A DNA stretch of 64,000 nt from Synechococcus sp. BIOS-U3-1 (GTDB lineage Bacteria > Cyanobacteriota > Cyanobacteriia > PCC-6307 > Cyanobiaceae): assembly GCF_014279975.1 (NCBI RefSeq), contig NZ_CP047936.1, positions 1,798,001-1,862,000 on the forward strand. The letters are read 5' to 3'. The position numbers and the translations under genes are program-made. Of this stretch, positions 48,372 through 56,714 are shown one piece after another; position 1 is the stretch's first letter; every line of letters starts with the position of its first letter. Under the pieces are notes generated by a model. That model was not told the origin of the DNA, searched no databases, and was given only the letters and a program-made list of their open reading frames with translations.

Positions 48372-48713
48372 TCAGCGCCAGATCACCCGTAGCCGGTTTG
48401 GAGCAATCCATTGCTCCTGCTCATCCATCAGGCGTTCGTCACCACCGAGGGTGAACAGAGTGTCAAATCGATGTTGCAGCCCTTGCAACTTGGTGGCTTC
48501 AACATCCACCACAGCAGCCAACTCTCCATGTCGGTCGAGTCGCTCCTGATAGGCCATCGACAACCGCACAACACTGACCAAGCCCAAAAAAATAAGGCCA
48601 CCCTTCACTGCCAGTGCCAGGGCGCTGCACAACAATTCCCTCCGATCGTTCTGCTGCTGCAGCAAGGCCGCCAGAGAGGCGGCGTCAGGTGCTGAAGAAA
48701 CGGCTTTCCGCAT
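48372..48713 (-). CDS. Unknown protein with one membrane helix and coiled-coil-like tail
   Basis: A 113-residue protein with a cytoplasmic start, one hydrophobic segment (LALAVKGGLIFLGLVSVVRL, about 34-53) and a C-terminal helical part (YQERLDRHGELAAVVDVEAT) ending in QEQWIAPNRLRVIWR. This form and the terminal RVIW are known to me from conserved cyanobacterial hypothetical proteins, but no function is assigned. ATG 48713 was used rather than the GTG one codon earlier. It lies between psaM and por on the same strand. Confidence 0.65.
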   Translation of the reverse strand: MRKAVSSAPDAASLAALLQQQNDRRELLCSALALAVKGGLIFLGLVSVVRLSMAYQERLDRHGELAAVVDVEATKLQGLQHRFDTLFTLGGDERLMDEQEQWIAPNRLRVIWR

Positions 48714-48762
48714 CACCGCTTTTAACGCGGCGAACCGTTCGTGCCAAGAGGCCCTGTAAAGC

Positions 48763-48867
48763 TCAGGCGCGGTAAAGGCTCACGCAAAGACGAATCGCGA
48801 GGACACCAGCGTGAGCAGCCACCACGAGAGCGATGAAGATTTCTGTCTGGGTAAGGGTGCTGACCAT
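48763..48867 (-). CDS. psaM: Photosystem I subunit XII (PsaM), 34 residues
   Basis: A 34-residue single-helix protein, MVSTLTQTEIFIALVVAAHA followed by GVLAIRLCVSLYRA. The pattern (T-Q-x-x-IFIALVVA, then G-x-LA-x-RL and a terminal LY) matches PsaM, a small membrane subunit at the photosystem I trimer contact. Its length is standard for PsaM. It is too short for common gene callers. It lies in a 230-bp stretch otherwise without genes, upstream of an unknown gene and por on the same strand. Confidence 0.85.
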   Translation of the reverse strand: MVSTLTQTEIFIALVVAAHAGVLAIRLCVSLYRA

Positions 48868-48946
48868 GACGGAAGCTTGAAACCTTTGCATTCTTTCCTG
48901 CGCAGGCCTCGGGGCGCCATCATTCGCAAAGGCCTGTCACACCCGC

Positions 48947-49447
48947 ATGGAAGCCTTGAGTCCTGATTCTCTGGTGACGATCGACGCAAAGGCGATCAGG
49001 ACACTGAACCTGCAGGCTGTTTCAGCCTGGATGGAACGCCCTCTTCAGGACCTGCTCGATGCCGGTGCAGTCCTGGAATTGCGCTATGAGTGGCCCCGTG
49101 AGCTGAATGATCCCAGAGAACTAAGCGAATGTCCCGAGCCTCGTCTGTGGGCCCTGCGTGCAGACGCTCACTATCCCTGGCTACCCCTTTTGCTGGATCG
49201 AACCGGAGGAAGCCTGGCTCAGCATGTAGCGATGCTGGTTCCCCACAATTTCAGCCCCAGTGAGGGCATCCGCTTCGACCCTCAGGCCCTGGAGTTATGG
49301 ATCACCCATCGCTTGATGCTGCTCAACCAGCTAGGCAACACTTCTGACATTTCAGGAGGTCAGCGCGGCAACCTCAGCCTGATGGCAGCCAGTCTTGGTT
49401 TCGAACTGGATGGTGGCTTCTGGGAACTACTCGATCAGTCACCATGA
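48947..49447 (+). CDS. NDH-1 assembly factor CRR6 (DUF1817)
   Basis: A 166-residue soluble protein of the CRR6/DUF1817 family: LELRYEWPRELNDPRELSEC, EPRLWALRADAHYPWLPLLL, VAMLVPHNFSPSEGIRFDP and LSLMAASLGFELDGGFWELL. CRR6 is required for maturation of NdhI and the NDH-1 subcomplex A in cyanobacteria and chloroplasts. It starts divergent from psaM and overlaps the next gene by ATGA. Confidence 0.85.
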   Translation: MEALSPDSLVTIDAKAIRTLNLQAVSAWMERPLQDLLDAGAVLELRYEWPRELNDPRELSECPEPRLWALRADAHYPWLPLLLDRTGGSLAQHVAMLVPHNFSPSEGIRFDPQALELWITHRLMLLNQLGNTSDISGGQRGNLSLMAASLGFELDGGFWELLDQSP

Positions 49448-50031
49448 ACCAGCACATTCGGAACTGGGCAGGATTGCCCCTGTTGATACTGAGCCTGTGC
49501 TCAGGGAGCTGCGGATCCGAAGCGCAACTCATTGTCTCTGATCGTCAGCCTGAGCCAGCACCACAACAAGCTGCTCTGAAGCCAGTGCCACCGGGCCAGG
49601 CTGGGCCGAGCCAAGAGTTGCTGGCGCGCTTGCAGGGAAAGACTCTTCAACTCAGCGCCAAGCGCACAGATGTTCAACGAACGGACGGACAACGCCAGTG
49701 GCTACTGGAACTGCACCAGGGCAGAACGGTGCTGGCAAGCTGGCCAGCGCTGAGCGGGACCCCCAGCAGCCAGGGCCTCGATCGACGCTGGTCTCCAGGA
49801 AACGGAGCGCCTCTGCCCCAGGGTGATTACACCCTGGGTCCCCCTGAACCCTGGGGCAACGACATCTGGATGATGCTGTCTCCCCGTTTTGACACCAGCC
49901 GCAGTGGACTGGGGATTCACTACTGCAACCCAGGCAGCGGCTGCCTCTGCCTGCCGGATCATTCCTCGCTGCTGGCTCTGACGGCCTGGATGCAGGAGTT
50001 GAATCTCAATCGACTCAGGGTTTTGAACTGA
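49444..50031 (+). CDS. L,D-transpeptidase-like lipoprotein (degenerate motif)
   Basis: A 195-residue exported protein. The N-terminus has a hydrophobic segment ending in CSGSCGSEA, a possible lipobox. After a Pro/Gln-rich linker the C-terminal domain has WPALSGTPSSQGLDRRWSPG, GAPLPQGDYTLGPPEPWG and GIHYCNPGSGCLCLPD. The last resembles the His...Ser-x-Gly-Cys site of YkuD L,D-transpeptidases that cross-link peptidoglycan, but the spacing between His and Cys is short and extra cysteines are present. The activity is therefore uncertain. It is coupled by ATGA to the CRR6 gene and convergent with tauE. Confidence 0.6.
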   Translation: MNQHIRNWAGLPLLILSLCSGSCGSEAQLIVSDRQPEPAPQQAALKPVPPGQAGPSQELLARLQGKTLQLSAKRTDVQRTDGQRQWLLELHQGRTVLASWPALSGTPSSQGLDRRWSPGNGAPLPQGDYTLGPPEPWGNDIWMMLSPRFDTSRSGLGIHYCNPGSGCLCLPDHSSLLALTAWMQELNLNRLRVLN

Positions 50032-50041
50032 CCCCAGACGG

Positions 50042-50821
50042 TCAACCCAACTGCAGGACCAACTGAACAGCCCTTCTGCCGCTGTCGACCGCCAACAACA
50101 GCGACAGCACTCTGAGCAGCCAAGCGAGTGTTCTTGAATTGACCCGATCCAACCGAGCCGCCGTCCACTGAGCTGCGAAGGCAGCAACGGCACCCAGCAC
50201 GAGACCCTGCATCCACTGACCGCGTCCTTCATGCAAAAACTGCAATGACGCGGCACTTGCTGAGCAGGCGACCGCCAGGGTGCTGAGACGAATCGCCTGA
50301 CGAATCGGCACCGACAGGCCGTTCACCATCAAGGGAACCATCAAAAGACCACCGCCAAGACCGAGCATCCCTCCTGCAAGGCCAGCAACACCTCCAACGG
50401 CCGTGAGACCTTTTAAAGGCAGAGGCTGATCAGATTCAGGTTGCTGATCACTGCGATCACCACGAATCGTGAGCGCCAGCAGTAGGTAAAGCAATGCCTG
50501 AAGTGTCAGCAGCTGCCAACCTGCTGCAAGTCGACCAAGACGACTGAACACCAGAGCGGTAGCGAAGGCCGACAGACCAATTGCCAAGCCAGGCCTGAGC
50601 TGAAGTGTGCGTGCGCGCCAATGGGTGTAACTGCCGCCGATCGCAGTGGGCACGATGGCGAACGTGCTCGTTGCCAGAGCTTGGTGGGGGCTGAAGCCCA
50701 TCCAGAGCAGAAGAGGAGCGAAGATCAGACCACCACCGATTCCCAGCAGACCGGCCAAAGCTCCCGCCAGGAGCCCCAGTGGCACGGCCAGCAGCACCTC
50801 CGCCAATGTCATCGCCGCCAT
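50042..50821 (-). CDS. TauE/SafE family permease
   Basis: A 259-residue membrane protein with about eight helices and the two half-repeat motifs of this family: LGLLAGALAGLLGIGGGLIF (about 16-35) and AGLAGGMLGLGGGLLMVPLM (about 140-159), with HQALATSTFAIVPTAIGG. Such permeases export sulfite or organosulfonates or carry other anions; the substrate here is unknown. I used ATG 50821; ATG 50812 also lies in frame. The start overlaps, on the other strand, the first ATG of the lipoate ligase gene. Confidence 0.85.
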   Translation of the reverse strand: MAAMTLAEVLLAVPLGLLAGALAGLLGIGGGLIFAPLLLWMGFSPHQALATSTFAIVPTAIGGSYTHWRARTLQLRPGLAIGLSAFATALVFSRLGRLAAGWQLLTLQALLYLLLALTIRGDRSDQQPESDQPLPLKGLTAVGGVAGLAGGMLGLGGGLLMVPLMVNGLSVPIRQAIRLSTLAVACSASAASLQFLHEGRGQWMQGLVLGAVAAFAAQWTAARLDRVNSRTLAWLLRVLSLLLAVDSGRRAVQLVLQLG

Positions 50822-51593
50822 GACGCTGCCAACATCCTGCCGGTACGAGCATTCAGGCCGCGGCCGTCTCCTTCCCCATCTCACGCTCAACGGCGCCGAG
50901 CAGATGGCCTTGGATGCGCTGCTGCTTGAGCAGTGTTGGACACAGGGGCATAACCAACCGATCTTGCGCTTCTACAGCTGGAACAGACCATCCCTCTCGC
51001 TGGGCTGGAATCAACAGGAGATTCCAGACCCTTGGAGAGACCTTTCCAGGACAGGTGAGCTGGATCTCCTGCGCCGCCCCAGCGGTGGCGGTGCGGTGCT
51101 TCACGGCGGTGGGCTGACCTACGCATTGGTGTGGCCTGAAGCACCTCGACAAAAGCGAGAGGCTTACCTGCAAGTGAACCGCTGGATCACCGCAGGATTC
51201 GCAACACTGGGCGTCGGCCTCAATCCCGGCGACGCACCTGCAGAGGCCGGCGCCATCCACTGCTTTGGCCGTTCCACAGCGGCCGACCTTGTGGATACGC
51301 AAGGAGGCAAACGCATTGGCAGTGCTCAGTTCTGGCAGCACGGTCATCTTCTTCAGCACGGCGAAATCCCCCTGACCCCCCCGACTGATCTCTGGCGAAC
51401 AGTGTTCGGAACCGACCCACCGCTGTGGACGCCGACGACGCCCGACTTCCTAACAATCGAAAGGGCGCTGATCTCAAGCTTCGGCAAAGGGCTGTCGAAT
51501 CTCACCTGGATTGATCAGCCCCTCAGCTCCGAGGAACGCACCTTGATGCAGCAAGGGGCTGAGCGTTACCGGCTGGGGGCTTCAGCGCTCTGA
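50820..51593 (+). CDS. Lipoate/octanoate protein ligase family
   Basis: A 257-residue protein of the LplA/LipM (biotin/lipoate ligase) fold. Key features are GAEQMALDALLLEQC, SWNRPSLSLGWNQ, the ligase box RRPSGGGAVLHGGGLTYALV, and the lysine region GGKRIGSAQFWQHGHLLQHG. It attaches lipoyl or octanoyl groups to dehydrogenase E2 or glycine cleavage H protein. The start ATG 50820 lies within CCATGA and shares bases with the divergent permease start; a later ATG near 50904 would lose the family N-terminus. The 3' end overlaps the convergent protease gene by 28 bp. Confidence 0.85.
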   Translation: MTLPTSCRYEHSGRGRLLPHLTLNGAEQMALDALLLEQCWTQGHNQPILRFYSWNRPSLSLGWNQQEIPDPWRDLSRTGELDLLRRPSGGGAVLHGGGLTYALVWPEAPRQKREAYLQVNRWITAGFATLGVGLNPGDAPAEAGAIHCFGRSTAADLVDTQGGKRIGSAQFWQHGHLLQHGEIPLTPPTDLWRTVFGTDPPLWTPTTPDFLTIERALISSFGKGLSNLTWIDQPLSSEERTLMQQGAERYRLGASAL

Positions 51594-52891
51594 TCGTCAA
51601 GAAGTCCTGAAGCACGCATGCTGTTCACCACCTGAGCCAGAGGCATTCCAAACGGGTAGGTGTTGGAGCGGCGGGCTGCCTTGAGCATGGCCTCGGGCAG
51701 TTTCACAGATAAGCCCTTGAGAACGGCTTCGCCCAGGTCACAGCGGTCAAGGGTTCCGTCGGGCAGACCGGCGGGGCCTAAAACCAACAGACGCCCTTGC
51801 TCCGTATCTTCTAAGGCAAGGACCGCCTGCCAGAGAGGTGCTGCCTGCTGGATCGAAGGCAGGCGCTTCAACGGCTGAAGATGATCGGCGATGGTCTGAC
51901 GATCCCATTGCTGAACAGGGAGGTCCTTGAGCGGCTGATCAGTAATAAAACCAATCCATCGACCGCCCCGACAGACGAGCACCCAGTCCGGGAGGCAGGT
52001 GTTGTCGCTGTCCACGGCTCCCAGACGCAGCTTGCTGAGACTGCGCAGACTCTGATCCGCCTCCACCACGCGGAATCGACGGGAAGTCGCCGGTCCAACA
52101 GTTTCCCGCTTGAGCACCTGCTGCAACGCCAAGGTCTGGGTCTGACTGCGGGACGCACTCATTCCGAACCAGCCGAGAAGTACCAGCCACAGTCCGGCGA
52201 ATCCACCTCCCCTCAGCACAATCCAGAAACCGATCATCACAGCGAGGAGTGACAAGAACCGACCACTTGCGGTCGCCACCTGAATTCCCCGACGTTGACT
52301 GCCAGTCCATTGCCAGACAATGGATTTGAGAATCAAGCCACCATCCAGCGGTAATCCCGGCAGCAGATTGAACAGCGCCAGAACCAGATTGAGCCATCCA
52401 AGCTGGGCCACAAGGTTCCCCAGCAGAGGGCTGACATGTTCAGCGGAGTGAACACTGGATAGCAACACAGCTCCAAGAATCAGACTGACCGCTGGCCCCG
52501 CCGCCGCAACCCTTAGCGAGCCCATCGCAGTGGAACATTCCCGTTCCACCCGGGCGACTCCGCCCATCAAAAACAACGTGATACTGCTCACCTTCACCCC
52601 CTCACGTAGGGCCACAAGGGAATGGCCAAGCTCATGCAGCAGCACAGATACGAACAGCAATAGCGCGGTGAGAAGCCCCATCGACCAGCTGATCCAGACA
52701 GCGCCTGCAGCGTCTGGCAGTTTCGCGACCTGCTGCTGAAAGGCCATGGTGAACAACACCAGAACAATGAACCAACTTGGATGAATCCTCAAAGGGATCC
52801 CGCCGATTCGCATCAATTGCCAGCCATCACCCAAATGCTTTTCCGGCGGGCTGGCCGGCAGTGTTGACTCAATCCTAGAAAGGACATCCAA
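51566..52891 (-). CDS. Site-2 protease family metalloprotease with C-terminal CBS-like region
   Basis: A membrane zinc protease of the M50 family, about 441 residues. The zinc motif LLHELGHSLVALREGV is in a membrane helix and the third ligand region is ALFNLLPGLPLDGGLILKS. The N-terminal IPLRIHPSWFIVLVLFT is typical. The C-terminal half (about 250-430) has CBS-like segments, for example PDWVLVCRGGRWIGFITDQP. The start is uncertain: TTG 52891 has GGGGGAG 5 nt upstream, TTG 52834 (MGDGWQL) fits the family, and ATG 52813 is the first ATG. The gene is divergent from trpF, 12 bp from it. Confidence 0.85.
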   Translation of the reverse strand: MDVLSRIESTLPASPPEKHLGDGWQLMRIGGIPLRIHPSWFIVLVLFTMAFQQQVAKLPDAAGAVWISWSMGLLTALLLFVSVLLHELGHSLVALREGVKVSSITLFLMGGVARVERECSTAMGSLRVAAAGPAVSLILGAVLLSSVHSAEHVSPLLGNLVAQLGWLNLVLALFNLLPGLPLDGGLILKSIVWQWTGSQRRGIQVATASGRFLSLLAVMIGFWIVLRGGGFAGLWLVLLGWFGMSASRSQTQTLALQQVLKRETVGPATSRRFRVVEADQSLRSLSKLRLGAVDSDNTCLPDWVLVCRGGRWIGFITDQPLKDLPVQQWDRQTIADHLQPLKRLPSIQQAAPLWQAVLALEDTEQGRLLVLGPAGLPDGTLDRCDLGEAVLKGLSVKLPEAMLKAARRSNTYPFGMPLAQVVNSMRASGLLDDQSAEAPSR

Positions 52892-52903
52892 TGCTGCTCC
52901 CCC

Positions 52904-53587
52904 ATGGTCGATCAGAGCCTGTCTCTCAAGATCTGCGGGCTGACCGACTGCGACCAAGCCTGTGAGATCGCGGCCATGGGGGTGCATGCGATCGGAGTGA
53001 TTGGAGTACCGGATACTCCGCGTTTCGTGGCGCCAAGGCAACGCAAAGCAATCTTCCAGAGACTGACCCAGGAGCATCCTCTGCTGAAGCGGGTTTGGGT
53101 GGTGGCAGACCCCAGCGATCAACAGCTTGCATCTGCATTCATGGGGAAGGGACAGCCCTCCGTGGTGCAGCTGCACGGGGAGGAATCGCCCAAGCGATGC
53201 GCGGAGCTGCGTCTGCTTTATCCCCGGATCAAATGGTGGAAAGCACTACGCCTGCGTGAAGAAGCGGATCTGAATGGCATCGATGCTTATGCCGACAGCG
53301 TGGATGCCCTACTTCTGGACGCTTGGAGTCCAAATCAACTGGGAGGGACTGGGCATCGTCTCGATCCTGCCTGGTTTGAGCGGTTGGAGACACGGATCTG
53401 CAGCGGTCTTCCTTGGTGGCTTGCTGGAGGGATCAGCGCTGAGTGGGTCCCAACACTGCTGCAACAGGTGAGCCCTTTTGGTCTTGATGCTTCAAGCCGC
53501 CTTGAACACAGTCCTGGGGTGAAGGATCTTCGTCATGTCGAAGCGCTAATCGAAGCCGTTAGGGTCAATTCGGGCAACCAGGGATAG
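52904..53587 (+). CDS. trpF: Phosphoribosylanthranilate isomerase (TrpF)
   Basis: A 227-residue (beta/alpha)8 enzyme of tryptophan synthesis. The catalytic cysteine is in LSLKICGLTDCDQACEIAAM, the catalytic aspartate in ALLLDAWSPNQLGGTGHRLD, and the phosphate-binding segments are LAGGISAEWV and GLDASSRLEHSPGVKD. The motif order and length are standard. The gene is divergent from the M50 protease and is followed by a secreted protein gene. Confidence 0.93.
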   Translation: MVDQSLSLKICGLTDCDQACEIAAMGVHAIGVIGVPDTPRFVAPRQRKAIFQRLTQEHPLLKRVWVVADPSDQQLASAFMGKGQPSVVQLHGEESPKRCAELRLLYPRIKWWKALRLREEADLNGIDAYADSVDALLLDAWSPNQLGGTGHRLDPAWFERLETRICSGLPWWLAGGISAEWVPTLLQQVSPFGLDASSRLEHSPGVKDLRHVEALIEAVRVNSGNQG

Positions 53588-53612
53588 GTTGAATCTCCCC
53601 TCAACAGCATCC

Positions 53613-54104
53613 ATGCTCCGGGCTACGTCACTTTGCCTCACCCTCATGGCGGCAGTCCCTCTCGGGGTCTCAGCCCAGGGAATGCTGCCGGGATGTCGGC
53701 TGGACAACGGCAGTCTCCAATGTGTGCCAGGTCTGACCGCAAGCCCTGAAAAGCAGATTCAGGTGCTTGATGGACAAATTCAGCAGGGGCTTCAGCAGGA
53801 AGGACATCTCCAACAAGCCATCACAGGACTTCAACGGTTCGCTTTGGTCGGAGAAGCCAGGGAAGGTGCACTACTGAAAGCAGTATTGAAACTTGAGGGA
53901 GCTGATATCGATGAACTTGATGTCCACTGGTATCGCCGCAGTGGCCAAGGCAATTGGACGCTTGTGGAGTCAGGTAAGGGTCACAACCATCGCGTCGGAC
54001 CTGAGGATCGAGACGACAGGCTGATGGCTGTGTTGGTGGTGCGCGGCAGTAACGGCAACATTCAACGGATCAGCAGCAATGTGATCGGTCCCATCCATCA
54101 ATAA
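53613..54104 (+). CDS. Secreted protein of unknown function
   Basis: A 163-residue protein with a signal peptide (MLRATSLCLTLMAAVPLGVSA, cleavage near residue 21) and two cysteines soon after (PGCRLDNGSLQC), which may pair. A Gln-rich helical part (QIQQGLQQEGHLQQAITGLQ) leads to a beta-rich C-terminal domain (VHWYRRSGQGNWTLVESG, RLMAVLVVRGSNGNIQRIS). I do not recognise the family. ATG 53613 precedes the signal peptide; a TTG at 53589 is also in frame. Confidence 0.7.
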   Translation: MLRATSLCLTLMAAVPLGVSAQGMLPGCRLDNGSLQCVPGLTASPEKQIQVLDGQIQQGLQQEGHLQQAITGLQRFALVGEAREGALLKAVLKLEGADIDELDVHWYRRSGQGNWTLVESGKGHNHRVGPEDRDDRLMAVLVVRGSNGNIQRISSNVIGPIHQ

Positions 54105-54139
54105 GCAGAAGGGGTCCCACAAGAGGCACCACTTCTGCT
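54104..54139. terminator. Hairpin between the secreted-protein gene and folE
   Basis: AGCAGAAG at 54104-54111 pairs with CTTCTGCT at 54132-54139, and after a G/A mismatch GGT pairs with ACC, then after a C/C mismatch CC pairs with GG. It starts on the last base of the secreted-protein stop codon and lies 27 bp from the convergent folE stop. It probably ends transcription from one or both sides. Confidence 0.5.
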
Positions 54140-54165
54140 CGTTACGCAAAATCTGAGTTAACAGA

Positions 54166-54960
54166 TCAGTTACTCAGAAGAGCTTCTTGCTGGCGGACGA
54201 GCTCAAAGAATTCCTGCTTGAGGCTGGGATCATGGCGGAAATCACCTCGAACAACGGAATTGACCATGCTGGTCTGTGGCTCTTTCACACCGCGCCATTT
54301 CATGCAGTAGTGCTGCGCCTTGATGATGATTCCGAGACCCTTGGGCTCACACAGCTTCTCAATTTCGTCGGCAAGGATCATCACTGCCTCTTCCTGGATA
54401 TGTGGCCTTGAGAACACCCAGTCTGCAACCCGAGTGAACTTCGAGAGACCAATCACTCGAGAGCCTGGCTTGATTCCCACCCAGCAATTACCCATGATGG
54501 GAACGAAATGGTGCGAACAGGCGGAGCGCACAGTGAGAGGTCCAACGGTATAAATCTCGTCAAGCTGCTTCACGTTCGGGAAGCTAGCAACCTTAGGTTG
54601 TTGGTGATAACGACCCTTGAAGACCTCCTGTATATACATCTTGGCGACCCGTTCAGCGGTCTCCTCGGTGTTGTGGTCGTTCTCGATATCAATCACCAAA
54701 CTGTGCAGAAGATCGCGAAAACGATCAGCAACTTCCGCCTGCAGTTCTTCTAATTCCCCAGGGAGAATGTGATCTGCGATGTTGTCATTGGCAAGGAATG
54801 AAGCTCCTCGTTCGCGCAGGCGGTCGCGAATTACCTCGGAAATTTTGGCATCAGTAATGGCAAACTGACCACGGCCATTACTGAGTGACGCATGCGAACT
54901 CAGTTGACTGAGCGCTGCGGCACTGGTTCCGTTAGTGGAAGCAGGAAGTGTAGAAGTCAT
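54166..54960 (-). CDS. folE: GTP cyclohydrolase I (FolE)
   Basis: A 264-residue enzyme that makes dihydroneopterin triphosphate for folate and pterins. The zinc-binding motif VRSACSHHFVPIMGNCWVGI and the second cysteine in IKAQHYCMKWRGVKEPQTSM are present, as are TEETAERVAKMYIQEVF and GLSKFTRVADWVFSRPHIQE. The first 35 residues are Ser/Ala-rich and probably disordered, so the protein is longer than bacterial FolE of about 190-220 residues. It is the last gene of the ado, aar, accA, SDR run. Confidence 0.93.
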   Translation of the reverse strand: MTSTLPASTNGTSAAALSQLSSHASLSNGRGQFAITDAKISEVIRDRLRERGASFLANDNIADHILPGELEELQAEVADRFRDLLHSLVIDIENDHNTEETAERVAKMYIQEVFKGRYHQQPKVASFPNVKQLDEIYTVGPLTVRSACSHHFVPIMGNCWVGIKPGSRVIGLSKFTRVADWVFSRPHIQEEAVMILADEIEKLCEPKGLGIIIKAQHYCMKWRGVKEPQTSMVNSVVRGDFRHDPSLKQEFFELVRQQEALLSN

Positions 54961-54972
54961 CTCTTTCAGAAT

Positions 54973-55680
54973 TCAGAAAGCGCCTGTAGCTGGCATGAGG
55001 GTTAAATCCTCAACAACCTGAGTGGCAGGTTGCTGGGCCAAGTGAAGAAGAGCGGCTGCGGCCTGATTGACAGGCAGCATGGCACGTCGGTCGAAATCAC
55101 TGTCGACGGTCGGAGAGTCCCAGAGGGAAGTATCCACCGCACCAAGTGTGAGAGTGCAGGCACGAATGCCATGGGCACGTTCTTCCTCACCCAGGCAGCG
55201 AGTGAAACTCGCCAGAGCAGCTTTGACGGTGCAGTAAGCCCCCCAACCGGGAAAAGCATTTCTGGCCGCGTGGCTACTCACATTGATCACCAATCCACCC
55301 GCTGGCCTCATGGCAGGGACAACAGCAGAACAGACCTGGAAAACACTGGTGAGGTTGAGTTGAATCAACCAGTCCCAGCGATCTAGAGGCATCTCGAGTA
55401 ATTCGCCGGTCCAGGCAGCACCTGCGTTATTGATGAGAACTGAGGGGCGAAGCCCCTGATTCAGCAATTCATCGATGCCTGGTGCAATAGCGGATGAATC
55501 GGTGAGGTCGATCGCTTTGTAAGCGACACGAACACCACTTGCACTCAGCTCCGCATCGAGAGACTGCAATGCAGCCTCACTACGGGAGACAAGAAGCAAA
55601 TCCCACCCTGCCTCGGCAAATGCCTTGGCAGCAGCATGACCGATTCCACGAGATGCGCCGGTGATCAGAACGGAAGGCAA
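54973..55680 (-). CDS. Short-chain dehydrogenase/reductase (SDR)
   Basis: A 235-residue classical SDR: the nucleotide motif VLITGASRGIGHAAAKAF, NNAG in VLINNAGAAWTGELLEM, catalytic Ser in LVINVSSHAARNAFPG and Tyr-Lys in WGAYCTVKAALASF. The arginine in LLLVSRSEAALQ suggests NADPH preference. The TTG at 55680 is the only fitting start before the motif. Its place between accA and folE in the aldehyde/alkane cluster suggests a role in reduction of a fatty acyl or aldehyde compound (inference). Confidence 0.82.
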   Translation of the reverse strand: MPSVLITGASRGIGHAAAKAFAEAGWDLLLVSRSEAALQSLDAELSASGVRVAYKAIDLTDSSAIAPGIDELLNQGLRPSVLINNAGAAWTGELLEMPLDRWDWLIQLNLTSVFQVCSAVVPAMRPAGGLVINVSSHAARNAFPGWGAYCTVKAALASFTRCLGEEERAHGIRACTLTLGAVDTSLWDSPTVDSDFDRRAMLPVNQAAAALLHLAQQPATQVVEDLTLMPATGAF

Positions 55681-55704
55681 GAAGTCCGTGCAATCTGAAG
55701 CACC

Positions 55705-56694
55705 CTAGGCAGCGAAACCATCTTCCGGCGAGCTGGCATCGAGGAAACGCCCCATAGCCCTGAATTTCATGTAGCGCTGATCTCTCAGATCATCAACAGA
55801 CAAGGCGAGCAAATCGTCGAGATGGCGATTCAGTGCAGCTCTCAGCGTCTCACCGGCTTCGAGGGGGGCCCAATTGTTACCACCAGCAGGTTCAGGCAAA
55901 ACTTCGTCCACCACGCCAAGACTGAGCAGATCCTTGCCGGTGATGCGTAACGCAGCCGCAGCATCGGAAGCCTTCGCCGCATCGCGCCAGAGAATGGAGG
56001 CGCAAGCTTCAGGGCTGGCCACGGTGTAAACGCTGTGCTCAAACATGATCAACCTGTCTGCGACTCCGATACCGAGTGCACCACCAGAGCCACCCTCCCC
56101 GATCACCGTGGCGACGATGGGGACTCGCAAGCTGAACATCTCACGCAGGTTCACGGCAATTGCCTCGCCCTGACCCTGCTCCTCCGCCAGTAGACCGGCA
56201 TAAGCCCCAGGCGTGTCGATGAAAGCCAGGATCGGCAGGCCGAAGCGATCAGCATGCTCCATCAGCCGCAGAGCCTTGCGGTAGCCCCCCGGGGTGGCCA
56301 TGCCGAAATTCCGCGCCACGTTCTCCTTGGTGTCGCGTCCTTTCTGATGCCCGATCAGAAGTACCGAACGATTCCCCAGACGTCCGATCCCACCAATCAG
56401 AGCCTGGTCATCACTGCCGCGGCGATCACCGTGTAGCTCAACCCAGTCATCGCAGAACATCTGGATGAAATCGAGGGTGCTTGGCCGATGGGGGTGTCGT
56501 GCGACTTGAATTTTCTGAGCCGGGCTTAAGGAACGAAAAATTTCATCCCGACGTCGAGCTGCGAGCGTTTCAAGCTGCAGCAGTTGCTGGCTGACATCGA
56601 CTTCCGAATCCCTTGCCAGCTGACGGATCTGCTCGATCTGCTGTTCGAGCTCCACCAGCGGTTTCTCGAAATCAAGCAGAGGTCGGCGGGCCAT
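55705..56694 (-). CDS. accA: Acetyl-CoA carboxylase carboxyltransferase alpha subunit
   Basis: A 329-residue AccA, with [20 protein letters not shown] at the start, [54 protein letters not shown] and [19 protein letters not shown]. It transfers CO2 to acetyl-CoA to make malonyl-CoA, with AccD coded elsewhere. It follows aar by 20 bp and supplies the fatty acids that AAR and ADO consume. Confidence 0.95.
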   Translation of the reverse strand: MARRPLLDFEKPLVELEQQIEQIRQLARDSEVDVSQQLLQLETLAARRRDEIFRSLSPAQKIQVARHPHRPSTLDFIQMFCDDWVELHGDRRGSDDQALIGGIGRLGNRSVLLIGHQKGRDTKENVARNFGMATPGGYRKALRLMEHADRFGLPILAFIDTPGAYAGLLAEEQGQGEAIAVNLREMFSLRVPIVATVIGEGGSGGALGIGVADRLIMFEHSVYTVASPEACASILWRDAAKASDAAAALRITGKDLLSLGVVDEVLPEPAGGNNWAPLEAGETLRAALNRHLDDLLALSVDDLRDQRYMKFRAMGRFLDASSPEDGFAA

Positions 56695-56714
56695 TGAGGA
56701 AGGTGAAAACGACT

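Noticed and set aside
54104-54139. Riboswitch at the folE end
   Set aside because: The stem is at the 3' ends of two convergent genes, not in a leader, so a terminator is more likely.
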